Below are positions 29,593-38,925 of a DNA stretch of 64,000 nt, in pieces (position 1 is the stretch's first letter; each line of letters starts with the position of its first letter). Position numbers and translations under genes: made by a program. This stretch comes from Dehalobacterium sp040766325 (GTDB lineage Bacteria; Bacillota; Dehalobacteriia; Dehalobacteriales; Dehalobacteriaceae). The notes under the pieces were generated by a model, which saw nothing but the letters and a program-made list of their open reading frames with translations, made no database searches and was not told the DNA's origin. The stretch spans positions 1 through 64,000 of the forward strand of contig JAXGQR010000013.1 in assembly GCA_040766325.1 (NCBI GenBank), read 5' to 3'.

Positions 29593-29643
29593 AGGTAGGG
29601 ATGACCAAGGGCAGAAGAACCTTATCTCATCTCTACCTTTTTT
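29593..29643 (+). terminator. Terminator/attenuator between rpsB and tsf
   Basis: AGGTAGGGATGA pairs with TCATCTCTACCT (one G-T-type mismatch) around a ~22-base loop and ends in a T-run. Placed between two co-regulated translation genes, it probably gives partial termination so S2 exceeds EF-Ts. Confidence 0.75.
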
Positions 29644-29706
29644 GATGTACTAACGATGTACATTTACGGGCTAATAAATGAATAGAATATGGAGGTCGAA
29701 AGACAA

Positions 29707-30351
29707 ATGATTACAGCTGCAATGGTAAAAGAATTAAGAGAAAGAACTTCTGCAGGTATGATGGACTGCAAAAAGGCTCTAACTGAAACTGGCGGGGATA
29801 TGGACAAAGCCATCGAATATTTACGAGAAAAAGGTTTAGCTTCTGCCGCCAAAAAAGCCGGTCGTATCGCGGCCGAAGGTTTGGTGGAATCATATATCCA
29901 TGGTGGAGGACGTATCGGCGTTTTAGTGGAAGTGAACTGCGAAACCGACTTCGTGGCCAAAAATGATGATTTTCGCCAATTGTGTAAGGATATTGCTATG
30001 CAAGTTGCCGCGGCAAAACCTGAATTTATAAGGCGGGAAGAGATTGCAGAAGAAATCATTGCTAAAGAAAAAGAAATTATTCGTGCTCAGGCATTAAATG
30101 AAGGGAAGCCGGAAAAAGTAGTTGATAAAATGGTTGAAGGCCGGATTGAAAAATATTATAAAGAGGTATGTTTGTTGGAACAACCCTTCATTAAAGATCC
30201 GGATATGACGGTTTTGGATCTGATTAATGAAAAAATTGCTAAAATCGGGGAAAACATATCTGTACGAAGGTTTGCACGATTTCAAGTTGCTGAAGGTTTA
30301 GAGAAAAAATCTTGTGACTTGGCATCAGAAGTAGCCGCTTTGACCAAATAG
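29707..30351 (+). CDS. tsf: Elongation factor Ts
   Basis: EF-Ts is the guanine-nucleotide exchange factor for EF-Tu. It has 214 residues. The N-terminal UBA-like domain holds KELRERTSAGMMDCKKAL, and the core holds the TDFVAKN motif (in VEVNCETDFVAKNDDF). The C-terminal FIKDPDMTV segment leads to ISVRRFARFQVAEG. ATG 29707 is chosen because GGAGGT (29691-29696) precedes it by ten bases and the family starts at this point. An in-frame ATG at 29689 overlaps the RBS. Confidence 0.95.
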   Translation: MITAAMVKELRERTSAGMMDCKKALTETGGDMDKAIEYLREKGLASAAKKAGRIAAEGLVESYIHGGGRIGVLVEVNCETDFVAKNDDFRQLCKDIAMQVAAAKPEFIRREEIAEEIIAKEKEIIRAQALNEGKPEKVVDKMVEGRIEKYYKEVCLLEQPFIKDPDMTVLDLINEKIAKIGENISVRRFARFQVAEGLEKKSCDLASEVAALTK

Positions 30352-30356
30352 TAATT

Positions 30357-30382
30357 AGAGCACAATCATTGTGCTCTTTTTT
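30357..30382 (+). terminator. Rho-independent terminator after tsf
   Basis: A perfect 9-bp stem, AGAGCACAA with TTGTGCTCT, has a three-base loop and six T. It starts six bases after the tsf stop. Confidence 0.9.
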
Positions 30383-30486
30383 GCCTGATTAACTCTCGTT
30401 AGAATTTGTGTTAAATCTTCGGCAGATAGCAGGAATTTTGGCCTTTAAATCAGAAAGATACTGTGGTAGACTGGAGGTAATGCTGC

Positions 30487-31212
30487 ATGAAAAAACCAAA
30501 GTATAAAAGAATTGTGCTCAAACTAAGCGGAGAAGCTTTGGCAGGCAATTTAGGTTACGGCATTAATCAGGAAATGCTTTCATCCGTGGCTCAACAAGTG
30601 AAGGAAATACGAAATATCGGGGTAGATGTAGCCATTGTTGTCGGTGGGGGGAACATCTGGCGAGGGATTGCTGGAAGCGCCAAAGGTATGGATCGTGCAA
30701 CGGCAGACTATATGGGGATGCTGGCTACGGTCATGAATTCCCTGGCTTTGCAGGATGCTTTGGAACAAGTTGACGTAGATACTAGAGTGCAGGTGGCAAT
30801 TGAAATGCGGCAAATCGCCGAGCCTTATATTCGCAGAAGAGCTATCCGTCATTTGGAAAAAGGCCGGGTAGTAATATTTGCTGCCGGCACCGGTAATCCA
30901 TATTTTTCCACTGACACCACAGCCGCTTTACGGGCGGCTGAAATTGAGGCCGAAGTGATATTAATGGCCAAAAAGGTAGATGGGGTTTATGATTCCGATC
31001 CGGTAACGAATCAGTCTGCAATTAAATATCAAAATCTTAGTCATATGGAAGTTTTAAATCAGGGGTTAGGTGTAATGGATTCTACGGCTGCCTCTTTGTG
31101 CAAGGATAATGGTATTCCACTTATTGTTTTTAACATAAATCAAGAGGGAAATATCCTGAAAGTCGTTTTAGGCGAAGAAATTGGAACTTATATAGGAGGG
31201 ATAAGACCATGA
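30487..31212 (+). CDS. pyrH: UMP kinase
   Basis: PyrH phosphorylates UMP to UDP using ATP and belongs to the amino-acid-kinase fold. It has 241 residues and is intact. Diagnostic segments are VLKLSGEALAG, VVGGGNIWRG, DRATADYMGMLATVMN and IFAAGTGNPYFSTDTTAALRA. GGAGGTAATGCTGC precedes ATG 30487. The stop overlaps the frr start by four bases (ATGA), so the two are translationally coupled. Confidence 0.96.
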   Translation: MKKPKYKRIVLKLSGEALAGNLGYGINQEMLSSVAQQVKEIRNIGVDVAIVVGGGNIWRGIAGSAKGMDRATADYMGMLATVMNSLALQDALEQVDVDTRVQVAIEMRQIAEPYIRRRAIRHLEKGRVVIFAAGTGNPYFSTDTTAALRAAEIEAEVILMAKKVDGVYDSDPVTNQSAIKYQNLSHMEVLNQGLGVMDSTAASLCKDNGIPLIVFNINQEGNILKVVLGEEIGTYIGGIRP

Positions 31213-31766
31213 TTCGTGAGACTATTCAAGAAGCGGAAGAAAAAATGAGCAAAAGCGTAGAGGTTTTGAAAAAAGATTTAGCCTCATTGCGGGCAGGAAG
31301 AGCGACGCCGGCACTTTTGGACAAGGTTCAGGTAGATTATTATGGGACTCTTACACCCGTAAATCAAATGGCCAATGTGAGTGTTCCGGAAGCTCGGTTA
31401 CTGTTAATTCAACCCTGGGATAAATCCACCATTCCTTCTATTGAAAAGGCAATTCTGAAATCGGATTTAGGGTTAACACCAAGCAGTGATGGCAACGTAA
31501 TTCGCATTGGCATACCTCAATTAACAGAAGAAAGGCGTAAGGAACTGGTTAAGGTGGTTAAAAAGAAAACGGAAGATGCCCGGGTAGCGGTGCGGAATGT
31601 GCGTCGGGAAACCAATGATATGATTAAAGAATTTGAAAAAGAGCGTGAAATTTCCGAAGATGAGAGTAAAAGAGGATTGGATGAAATTCAAAAAATTACT
31701 GATAAGTATATCAAAAAATTGGATGAAGTGATGAATGCCAAAGAAGAAGAAATAATGGAAGTATAA
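31209..31766 (+). CDS. frr: Ribosome recycling factor
   Basis: RRF splits post-termination ribosomes together with EF-G. It has 185 residues, mostly charged helices. The signature LRAGRATPALLDKVQVDYYG, the block LLIQPWDKSTIPSIEKAIL and the C-terminal DEIQKITDKYIKKLDE coiled-coil helix are present. It begins inside the end of pyrH (ATGA overlap), with GGAGGG just upstream. Confidence 0.96.
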   Translation: MIRETIQEAEEKMSKSVEVLKKDLASLRAGRATPALLDKVQVDYYGTLTPVNQMANVSVPEARLLLIQPWDKSTIPSIEKAILKSDLGLTPSSDGNVIRIGIPQLTEERRKELVKVVKKKTEDARVAVRNVRRETNDMIKEFEKEREISEDESKRGLDEIQKITDKYIKKLDEVMNAKEEEIMEV

Positions 31767-31772
31767 TCTAAG

Positions 31773-32003
31773 ATGACGAGGATGCAAATTTCTGTACCGG
31801 ACGTTTTAGGACTATACCAGGACGAGGCTGAAAAAATCCTGATGGAGCAGGGTTTTGTGGTGACGGAAAAAAAGCTTGCCTTAACACCAAAAGGGGGCCG
31901 TCCTGAAGGCAGCTGCCGGGTAGTACGCCAACGGTTTTCGGGACAGAATGTAAAATTAGTGTTTTCATATGAAAAGTGGGTGTGTATTGGGAAGGAGGTG
32001 TAG
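31773..32003 (+). CDS. Small PASTA-like protein
   Basis: This is a 76-residue ORF starting seven bases after frr and ending three bases before the ferredoxin start, so it is part of the operon by spacing. The opening SVPDVLGLYQDEAEKILMEQGF has the pattern of one PASTA repeat (VPDV-G-....A...L...G). PASTA repeats are normally found in tandem on PknB-type kinases and penicillin-binding proteins. No membrane segment or signal is present, so it is a stand-alone cytoplasmic module. Function unknown. RBS is weak (GGAAG). Confidence 0.65.
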   Translation: MTRMQISVPDVLGLYQDEAEKILMEQGFVVTEKKLALTPKGGRPEGSCRVVRQRFSGQNVKLVFSYEKWVCIGKEV

Positions 32004-32006
32004 TGG

Positions 32007-32171
32007 ATGTATAAAATTACCGATGAGTGTGTTGCCTGCGGTACGTGTGTCAGTGAATGCCCCAATGATGCAATTAAAGAAGGTGATATTTACGAAATTG
32101 ATCAGGATACATGCGTAGAGTGTGGCGCATGCGTGGATGCTTGTCCTACTGAGGCTATTATTGAAGAGTAA
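32007..32171 (+). CDS. 2[4Fe-4S] ferredoxin
   Basis: This is a 54-residue clostridial-type ferredoxin. Two clusters are bound by CVACGTCVSECP and CVECGACVDACP, eight cysteines in all. It is a small soluble electron carrier of anaerobic metabolism. GAAGGAGGTG (31991-32000) ends seven bases before ATG 32007. It sits between frr and uppS and is followed by its own terminator, into whose T-tract the IS1182-like element has inserted. Confidence 0.95.
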   Translation: MYKITDECVACGTCVSECPNDAIKEGDIYEIDQDTCVECGACVDACPTEAIIEE

Positions 32172-32178
32172 ATTTCAG

Positions 32179-32203
32179 ACCCCCTCCAAGGAGGGGGTTA
32201 TTT
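32179..32203 (+). terminator. Rho-independent terminator after ferredoxin
   Basis: ACCCCCTCC and GGAGGGGGT form a 9-bp stem with an AA loop, followed by TTATTT. The IS element begins directly after the T-tract at 32204; the ATTT at 32200-32203 is one copy of its target duplication. Confidence 0.9.
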
Positions 32204-33803
32204 AGTGTCTGCTGATTAATTAGCAAAGCATTGATTTTACTGACTTTAAGGCCATTTTATAGTATAATTAATGCAAGGGTTTTGTTAATTTTAAACCATT
32301 TTTCTTGCACTTTTTATGAAAATTACTATAGATTGGAGTCCTAAAAATATTTTACAAACCTACTGATAAGTTGCAGTTTACATTTCTTGATTTTAATCAG
32401 CCTATGGGCCTTCGAATGAATCCGAATAATCGATGGATCAAAATGGCAGACTGCATTCCGCAGGATGTGTTTGAAGAGAAATATGCGAAATTGTTTCCAA
32501 ACAGCACCGGAAATGTGGCTAAGCCGCTCCGGCTTTGCACTTGGCGCTCTGATCATACAGACCAAATATCAGTTCTCTGACCGTGAACTGATTGAAGTCT
32601 AGCTTGGAGAATCCATATTATCAGTATTTCATAGGGCTGCCTGGTTACCAGCAGGAACCTCCAATTGAGGCCAGCGTTCTGGTTCTTTTCCGCAAGCGAA
32701 TCGACATGGGTATGATCATGGAAGCCAATGAGTATATGCTCTCAGATAATCGCAAGGATGATGACAATCAGCCGCCTTCCGGCACTTCGGATCTGTTGAA
32801 GTAAAAGAAGGAGCGGCGGAACCTGAAACGAGGAGTGCGTGCTTGATGCAACCTGTGCTCCGTCAAACATAAGATACCCACAGGATTATTCCCTTCTGAA
32901 CGAGGCAAGGGAAAAACTGGAAAACATCATAGACCGTTTTTCAAAAAGCTATGGATTCAAGAAACCTAGAACCTATCGTCGCGAAGCCAGAAAGAACTAT
33001 CTGGCTCTTGCGAAATGCAAAAAACAGCACCAAAGAAGATCCGTAAAACCATACGCAAGCAACTGGGTTATGTTAACAGAGACCTTGGCTATCTGCGTTA
33101 ATGGCAATGCAGGGGTTATGCCCCAACATCGAAAGAAATAAGGCTGTTATTGACCATCCGAAAGCTGTATGAACAGCAGGAGTATATGTACAGAAACAGC
33201 ACGCATTCCATCGCAAACCGAATTGTCAGTATCGCTGAAAGCCATATCTCGGCAATCGTCAGAGGTAAGATCAAGTCGCCAGTGGAATTTGGAGCCCAGG
33301 TTTGATCTGAGCATTGATTCCGAGGGCTATGGAAGGGGATCGAAAAAATATCATTTGACGCCTACAATGAAAACACCTGCCTGCAGGAAGCGGTCGAACG
33401 CTTCAAAACGTACGGACACTATCCGGAAAGAGTTCTGGCAGATCAGATATACCAAGACCGCGCAAACAGGAGCACTGCAAACTTCATGGAATCCGGTTAT
33501 CGGGACCCAAACTTGGCAGGCCAACGGCAACAGCAAAAACAGATAAAAAGATAGAGTACAAGGATAATACGGACAGGATTGAAGTAGAAAGATCGTTCAG
33601 CTTAAGCAAACATTACTGTAAGGTATGGATTGATCAGAATGAAGCTGGAAGAAACTACGTTGACCTCCATCGCATTATCTGTATTCGTGACGAATCTTTT
33701 CAAGATTCAGGCACGAATACTTTCTGTGCTATTTTTACTGTTTGAAATTTTAGACGCTAATCCTGCTGAATTAAGCCAAAATGCGGCTTGATCAGCAGAC
33801 ACT
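32204..33803 (+). mobile_element. IS1182-like insertion sequence, copy 1 (1600 bp, decayed transposase)
   Basis: Both ends carry AGTGTCTGCTGATYAA in inverted orientation. The element is flanked by ATTT on each side (32200-32203 and 33804-33807), a 4-bp target duplication. A second copy with the same end lies in opposite orientation from 63545. The family assignment (IS1182, DDE type) is from recall of the transposase pattern and is less certain than the boundaries. Confidence 0.88.
32350..33791 (+). pseudogene. IS1182-like DDE transposase, multiply frameshifted
   Basis: Readable blocks are FTFLDFNQPMGLRMNPNNRW, NPYYQYFIGLPGYQQEPP, DATCAPSNIRYPQDYSLLNEA and TYRREARKNYLALAKCKK. C-terminal ones are KIEYKDNTDRIEVERSFSLS and LFEILDANPAELSQNAA. 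They fall in several frames with at least five shifts, so this copy cannot make an active enzyme. The start codon is unclear. Copy 2 keeps a clean frame over the shared C-terminal part, so the damage is specific to this copy. Confidence 0.8.
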
Positions 33804-33844
33804 ATTTAATAAATTTGAATGTATAATTCAAGGGAGGGTCCCGC

Positions 33845-34648
33845 ATGGGGAAGTTTTGGACCTTGTTTTTTAGTAAGTTCAAACAGCATCAGAAACAACA
33901 ACAATTTAAAAAAATCAAAGCCAAAACGAAAAGTCACGGGAATCGGAAGAAGAACTTCTAGTAGCTCAAGTTGATCAGGCTAAATTACCCCAACATGTTG
34001 CCATCATCATGGACGGAAACGGACGCTGGGCCCAAAGAGGTTTGCCTCGTACTGTGGGACACCGTTATGGGGTCGAGGCATTGCGTAAGGTAATTGAAGC
34101 AGCGGTGGAGCAGGCTCCTATTCTCAGTGTCTATGCCTTTTCCGACAGAAAATTGGAAGAGGCCTAAAGATGAGGTTTCTGTTCTGATAAAGCGGTGCGA
34201 TATTACACAAAAGAACTGGCAAGGCGCACAGACGAATATTAAATCAATTATCGAACTTCTTGAGGTTGCCTTGTGCCCAATTAGTTCAAGTAACTGCCTA
34301 AATACACGGCAAAACCCAGGACTTTCAATGAACGTAGCTTTGAATTATGGAGGACGCATGGAAATAGTTAGGGCTGCCCGCATTCTGGGCGATAGAATTG
34401 CTGCAGGTGATGCGAAGCGAAGCTGTGACCGAGGAACTTTTGCTTCCTATCTTTTACAGCAGGACAGCCGATCTGATCTTCTGATTCGTCCTTCCGGTGA
34501 GTTGCGTATCAGTAACTTTCTCCTTTGGCAGCTGGCTTATGCTGAGTTCTATTTTTCCGACATTAATTGGCCTGATTTCGGTAAGAAAGAATTCTACCAT
34601 GCTATGATTGATTTTCAACAACGAGAGCGCCGTTATGGCGGTATATAA
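33845..34648 (+). pseudogene. uppS: Undecaprenyl diphosphate synthase, heavily frameshifted
   Basis: UppS makes the C55 lipid carrier for cell-wall synthesis from IPP and FPP. AGGGAGGG (33831-33838) supports ATG 33845. Family blocks are clear: HVAIIMDGNGRWAQRGLPRT, GHRYGVEALRKV, TENWKRPKDEVSVL, ALNYGGRMEIV, and DLLIRPSGELRISNFLLWQ to the end YGGI. They lie in different frames. About six indels are needed (near 33930, 34143, 34190, 34240-34310 and 34400-34460), and the segment between TENWKRP and ALNYGGR is scrambled. Its place before cdsA is canonical. Unlike the single homopolymer slips elsewhere, this density suggests genuine decay, which would need another uppS in the genome. Confidence 0.85.
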
Positions 34649-34673
34649 GTGAAATATTTGGAGGTATCATCAT

Positions 34674-35453
34674 TTGCTTTGGCAGAGAGTTTTAAGTGCA
34701 GTGATAGGCATTCCCCTAATATTATGGATTTCTTATCAGGGGGGATTGATTTTTTGCATCGGTGTTGCTGGAATCATTTTCATCGGGCTTTATGAATATG
34801 GTAGTATGATGAGATATAAAGGTTATGAAGCCTCCTTCATTTCCGCTTTCGCCGGTGGTGTATTGATACTGATGGAAACCCAAGGTATGTGGATTATACC
34901 CGGAGGAGCCTTTTTTCTCATCTTGCTTATTTTTATCTTTACTGTGCTTTTCAGCGGCAGAAGTTATGAATCTGTCGCCATTTCTCTTACCGGTTTGCTA
35001 TTATTTGCTTGGACCTTATCACACTTAATTTTAATTCGGGAAACCTTTCCTACGGGATTTAAATACATATTTTTAGCCTTTATTATCACCTGGACCACAG
35101 ATACAGGAGCCTATTGCTGCGGCCGTTTATTCGGCCGCCATAAACTTTCACCCACCATTAGTCCGAATAAAACAGTAGAAGGAGCTTTGGGTGGGACCTT
35201 ACTCTGTTTGATAGTGGTCTATGCCGCGAAAGGTTTTTTCCCTCAGATCCCGCTGCAAGTACTGATAACTTTGGGTGGAGTATGTTCTGTCGCCGGTCAA
35301 ATGGGCGATCTGATGGAATCTGCCATAAAACGCTGGGTGGGAGTGAAAGATTCCGGCAATATCATACTCGGTCACGGGGGAATCCTAGATCGTTTTGACA
35401 GCTTGACATTGGTGGCACCTCTGATGTACTATTTTTTAAAGCCATTTATATAG
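34674..35453 (+). CDS. cdsA: Phosphatidate cytidylyltransferase
   Basis: CdsA makes CDP-diacylglycerol from phosphatidate and CTP, the branch point of phospholipid synthesis. It is an integral membrane protein of 259 residues with about seven helices. The family signature is at the C-terminus: GDLMESAIKRWVGVKDSG then GHGGILDRFDS. The start is TTG 34674 with GGAGG nine bases upstream. It is intact although the gene before it is not. Confidence 0.94.
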   Translation: MLWQRVLSAVIGIPLILWISYQGGLIFCIGVAGIIFIGLYEYGSMMRYKGYEASFISAFAGGVLILMETQGMWIIPGGAFFLILLIFIFTVLFSGRSYESVAISLTGLLLFAWTLSHLILIRETFPTGFKYIFLAFIITWTTDTGAYCCGRLFGRHKLSPTISPNKTVEGALGGTLLCLIVVYAAKGFFPQIPLQVLITLGGVCSVAGQMGDLMESAIKRWVGVKDSGNIILGHGGILDRFDSLTLVAPLMYYFLKPFI

Positions 35454-35470
35454 GATGAGGTGAAACGTTT

Positions 35471-36547
35471 ATGGATCGATTAGTTAAGGCAGGAACCCTG
35501 ACCCTAGCATGCATTATCCTTTATTTACTATATTATCATATATTACCTGCTACGGGTGCAATTATTCATTTGGTCATGCCGGCCTTAATTCCGTTTATTT
35601 TTGCTCTGGTGGTGGCGGTGTTGATTGATCCTGTCGTCTCCTGGTTGACGAAACGATTGAAGATACCTCGCGGTTTTTCGGTGTTGATCATTCTTATGAC
35701 ATTTTTTGGCGCAATTTCCGGTATCTTGGTACTGATCACTTCAAAACTACTCACAGAGCTCCATCGGTTTTCTCGTAATATCCCAGATCTTAATCAGCTC
35801 TTTAATAATATTTTACATGAATTTCAGTATTTTTACGATAATATGGATTTTTCACCGGAAGTAATGCAGCAAATCCAGCAAGGCCTCTCCAATGTTACCA
35901 ATACTTTATCTGCTATTGTTTATGCCGCTGTCAACGGAACCGTAGATATAGTAACTGCTCTCCCCAGCCTGTTTATTATGGTAGTAATAACCATTATTGC
36001 CACTTTTTTCTTTTCCCGGGATAAGGTTATAGTGGAAAAATTTTTTATCAGCATCTTACCTTTAAAATGGCAGAAGAATGTGGAAAGTGTTTATTTAGAT
36101 ATGACATCTTCCTTAGTACGTTACTTAGGTGCGATTGTTGTCTTGGTGAGTATTACCTCCCTTGTGTCCATTGTGGGCTTATCAATTTTAGGGGTGGAAT
36201 ATGCCTTTATGATGGGGCTTTTAATTGGTTTTGTGGACATTCTCCCGGTACTAGGCCCGGGGTTGGTTTTTGTGACCTGGATTATTATATCCTTAATAAC
36301 AGGGGAGGTAAAATTTGCTTTAGGTCTTATCGTACTTTATACCTTTATTACTGTGCAAAGACAGATACTGGAACCAAAGCTGGTGGCAACGACGATTAAC
36401 GTCCATCCATTGTCTACCCTAGCAGCTATTTTCATCGGCTTAAAGCTTTTAGGCCCATGGGGTGTTATTATCGGACCTGTCACGCTGGTGGCAGGAAAAT
36501 CCATTAATAAGTTGATAAAAACCAAAGATGAAGAAAAAAGAAAATAG
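35471..36547 (+). CDS. YtvI-like AI-2E-family membrane protein
   Basis: This is a 358-residue polytopic protein of the AI-2E transporter/PerM superfamily, closest in pattern to sporulation integral membrane protein YtvI. Helices flank a soluble segment at ~80-140. The C-terminal family motif FVDILPVLGPGLVFV is followed by QRQILEPKLVATTINVHPL. The transported substrate, if any, is unknown for YtvI. It lies between cdsA and dxr, an unusual insertion in this otherwise standard cluster, with GATGAGGTG before the ATG. Confidence 0.8.
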   Translation: MDRLVKAGTLTLACIILYLLYYHILPATGAIIHLVMPALIPFIFALVVAVLIDPVVSWLTKRLKIPRGFSVLIILMTFFGAISGILVLITSKLLTELHRFSRNIPDLNQLFNNILHEFQYFYDNMDFSPEVMQQIQQGLSNVTNTLSAIVYAAVNGTVDIVTALPSLFIMVVITIIATFFFSRDKVIVEKFFISILPLKWQKNVESVYLDMTSSLVRYLGAIVVLVSITSLVSIVGLSILGVEYAFMMGLLIGFVDILPVLGPGLVFVTWIIISLITGEVKFALGLIVLYTFITVQRQILEPKLVATTINVHPLSTLAAIFIGLKLLGPWGVIIGPVTLVAGKSINKLIKTKDEEKRK

Positions 36548-36594
36548 TAGGAAATATTTCTTAATAAGCAAAACCAAAGCTAAAAGGAGCAGGA

Positions 36595-37743
36595 TTGGAT
36601 TTTATGAAATGTATATCATTATTGGGTTCCACCGGATCTATCGGTCGTCAGACTTTGGAAGTGGTAGACTGGTTTCCGAAGGAATTTTCCATAACCGCTT
36701 TGGCGGCCCATTCTAATGTGGATTTATTGGCGGAACAGATAAAAAAATATCATCCCCATCTGGCAGTGATTTATGATGAAAACCTCTACCCGGCATTAAA
36801 GGAGAGGCTGCCCTCCTTTAAAGGAGAAATTCTCACGGGTATGGAGGGCTTAATTGCTGCAGCTACGCTACCGCAAGCAGATATCCTCTTCACCGCTGTC
36901 TCAGGAGTAATCGGTCTTCAGCCAACTTTGCAGGGCATTGCTGCAGGTAAGGATATTGCTCTAGCCAACAAAGAAACATTGGTGGCGGGAGGTTCCTTGG
37001 TGATGCCCCTGGCCCGGGAGCATGGGGTAAAAATTATCCCGGTAGACAGCGAGCATTCAGCTGTTTTTCAGTGCCTTGAAGAAGGGGAGACCATTGAGAA
37101 AATCCTCCTCACTGCCTCTGGCGGACCCTTTCGCACTTATACCCGTGGGGAAATGGAGACCGTTACCCCGGAAATGGCTTTAAAACACCCGACTTGGCGT
37201 ATGGGGGCGAAGATTACAATTGATTCCGCAACTATGATGAATAAGGGATTAGAGGTAATTGAAGCTCGGTGGCTTTTTGATATTCCCTTTGAGAATATAT
37301 CCGTAGTGATTCATCCTCAAAGTGTAATTCATTCCATGGTCCAATATCAGGACGGCTCAATATTAGGCCATCTAGGCAAGACGGATATGAAAATTCCCAT
37401 TCAATATGCCCTTACCTATCCACATCGTTGGCAAAATCATTTAGCACGCCTTGATTTTGGCCAGCTGAAACAAATTACCTTTGAAGAGCCGGATTTTGAG
37501 AGATTTCCTTGCTTGAGGCTGGCATATGAAGCAGGACAGGCAGGGGGAACATATCCTGTAGTGTTAAATGGAGCCAATGAGGTGTTGGTACAAGAATTCT
37601 TACTTGGTAAAATTGACTTTATGGATATTCCCCGATACATTGAGGGTATTCTAAGGAAACATGAGATGATCCGGAGGCCTACTTTGGAGGATATTCTAAC
37701 ATCTGACAGATGGGCACGGGAAATTATCGAGGAGGTACGATAA
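36595..37743 (+). CDS. dxr: 1-deoxy-D-xylulose 5-phosphate reductoisomerase
   Basis: DXR converts DXP to MEP with NADPH, the first committed step of the MEP isoprenoid pathway. It has about 380 residues and is intact. The nucleotide motif is LLGSTGSIGRQTLEVV. Catalytic blocks ALANKETLVAGG, PVDSEHSAVFQCL, TASGGPF and KITIDSATMMNKGLEVIEA are present. A TTG at 36595 is five bases from AAGGAGC, while ATG 36604 gives the commoner MKCISLLGS start. I list the longer form. ispG, a later step of the pathway, lies two genes downstream. Confidence 0.94.
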   Translation: MDFMKCISLLGSTGSIGRQTLEVVDWFPKEFSITALAAHSNVDLLAEQIKKYHPHLAVIYDENLYPALKERLPSFKGEILTGMEGLIAAATLPQADILFTAVSGVIGLQPTLQGIAAGKDIALANKETLVAGGSLVMPLAREHGVKIIPVDSEHSAVFQCLEEGETIEKILLTASGGPFRTYTRGEMETVTPEMALKHPTWRMGAKITIDSATMMNKGLEVIEARWLFDIPFENISVVIHPQSVIHSMVQYQDGSILGHLGKTDMKIPIQYALTYPHRWQNHLARLDFGQLKQITFEEPDFERFPCLRLAYEAGQAGGTYPVVLNGANEVLVQEFLLGKIDFMDIPRYIEGILRKHEMIRRPTLEDILTSDRWAREIIEEVR

Positions 37744-38784
37744 ATGTCAATCCTCTGGTCAATTATTATTCTGGGCGTGTTAATTCTGGTTCACGAGTTC
37801 GGTCATTTTATTACGGCCAAAAAAAATGATGTACAGGTAGATGAATTTAGTTTGGGTATGGGACCGAAGCTTTTTGATATTGAAAAAGGCAGCACAATCT
37901 ACACTTTGCGTCTTTTGCCTATAGGTGGTTATGTACGTATGGCAGGGATGGACGAAACCGAACAGGAGGGAGGGGAAAGATCCTTAACCGGTTGTGATGA
38001 TCCCCGCGGCTTTAACAATAAAACGGTGCTTCAGCGTATGTCCATTATTTTTTCCGGGCCGGTGATGAATTTTGTTACTGCCATCTTGTTTTTTATCATA
38101 GCATATATGGGAGTGGGTATTCCCTCCAATGATAATGTCTTGGGCCAGGTCATGCCCGATCAACCTGCTGCCCGTGCAGGGATGGAACCGGGGGACCGAG
38201 TGGTGAACATCAACGGTGCCGAGATTTCTACTTGGGATGAGATGGTACAAATCATCCATCAGAGCCCTAATCAAGAATTGACCATTACAGTTCATCGAGA
38301 TGAGCAGATCAAAATCTTTCAGGTAGTGCCGGAATTGGATCAGGAAAATAATATTGGACTTATCGGTGTTACCACTTCTATGGATAAAAAAGGCTTCATG
38401 GAAGCAGCCTCTTTGGGGGTTACTCAGACCTATGAATTTACTAAGCTTCTTATTTTAGCCATTGTGCAAATGATTACCGGGGCGATCCAACCTGATTTAG
38501 CAGGACCTGTGGGTATTGTTTCTATGGTGGGAGAAGTATCTCGATTGGGAATCGGCAGTGTTTTAACCTTTGCCGGAGTTTTAAGCATCAATCTGGGATT
38601 GATCAATCTCTTTCCCATCCCGGCTTTGGATGGCAGCCGCTTAATTTTTCTGGCTCTAGAAGGGTTGCGGGGACGTCCATTGGCACCGGAAAAAGAAAAT
38701 TTCATTCATTTCATCGGGTTCGTCCTTTTGATGGGACTGATGTTAATGGTCACCTACAAGGATATTCAGCGGTTGTTTCAATAA
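37744..38784 (+). CDS. rseP: RIP zinc metalloprotease RseP
   Basis: This is a site-2-type intramembrane protease that cuts membrane-bound regulators and remnant signal peptides. It has 346 residues. The zinc motif HEFGH (HExxH) lies in the first helix (LVHEFGHFITAKK). One PDZ domain follows (residues ~125-200, ARAGMEPGDRVVNING), and the third zinc ligand is in NLFPIPALDGSRL. It begins one base after the dxr stop, so the genes are co-translated. Confidence 0.94.
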   Translation: MSILWSIIILGVLILVHEFGHFITAKKNDVQVDEFSLGMGPKLFDIEKGSTIYTLRLLPIGGYVRMAGMDETEQEGGERSLTGCDDPRGFNNKTVLQRMSIIFSGPVMNFVTAILFFIIAYMGVGIPSNDNVLGQVMPDQPAARAGMEPGDRVVNINGAEISTWDEMVQIIHQSPNQELTITVHRDEQIKIFQVVPELDQENNIGLIGVTTSMDKKGFMEAASLGVTQTYEFTKLLILAIVQMITGAIQPDLAGPVGIVSMVGEVSRLGIGSVLTFAGVLSINLGLINLFPIPALDGSRLIFLALEGLRGRPLAPEKENFIHFIGFVLLMGLMLMVTYKDIQRLFQ

Positions 38785-38925
38785 ATAGCCAAAAAATTTA
38801 AGGAATTTAAGCTCAGGATTAACCTAATTTTGGCTTCTTTGGTTCAGTTTGGTTCGGATATAGGATTATCCTGAGGAATAATAAAGAGTTTGTTTAGGAA
38901 AATTGGGGAAACAGGAGAGAAATTA

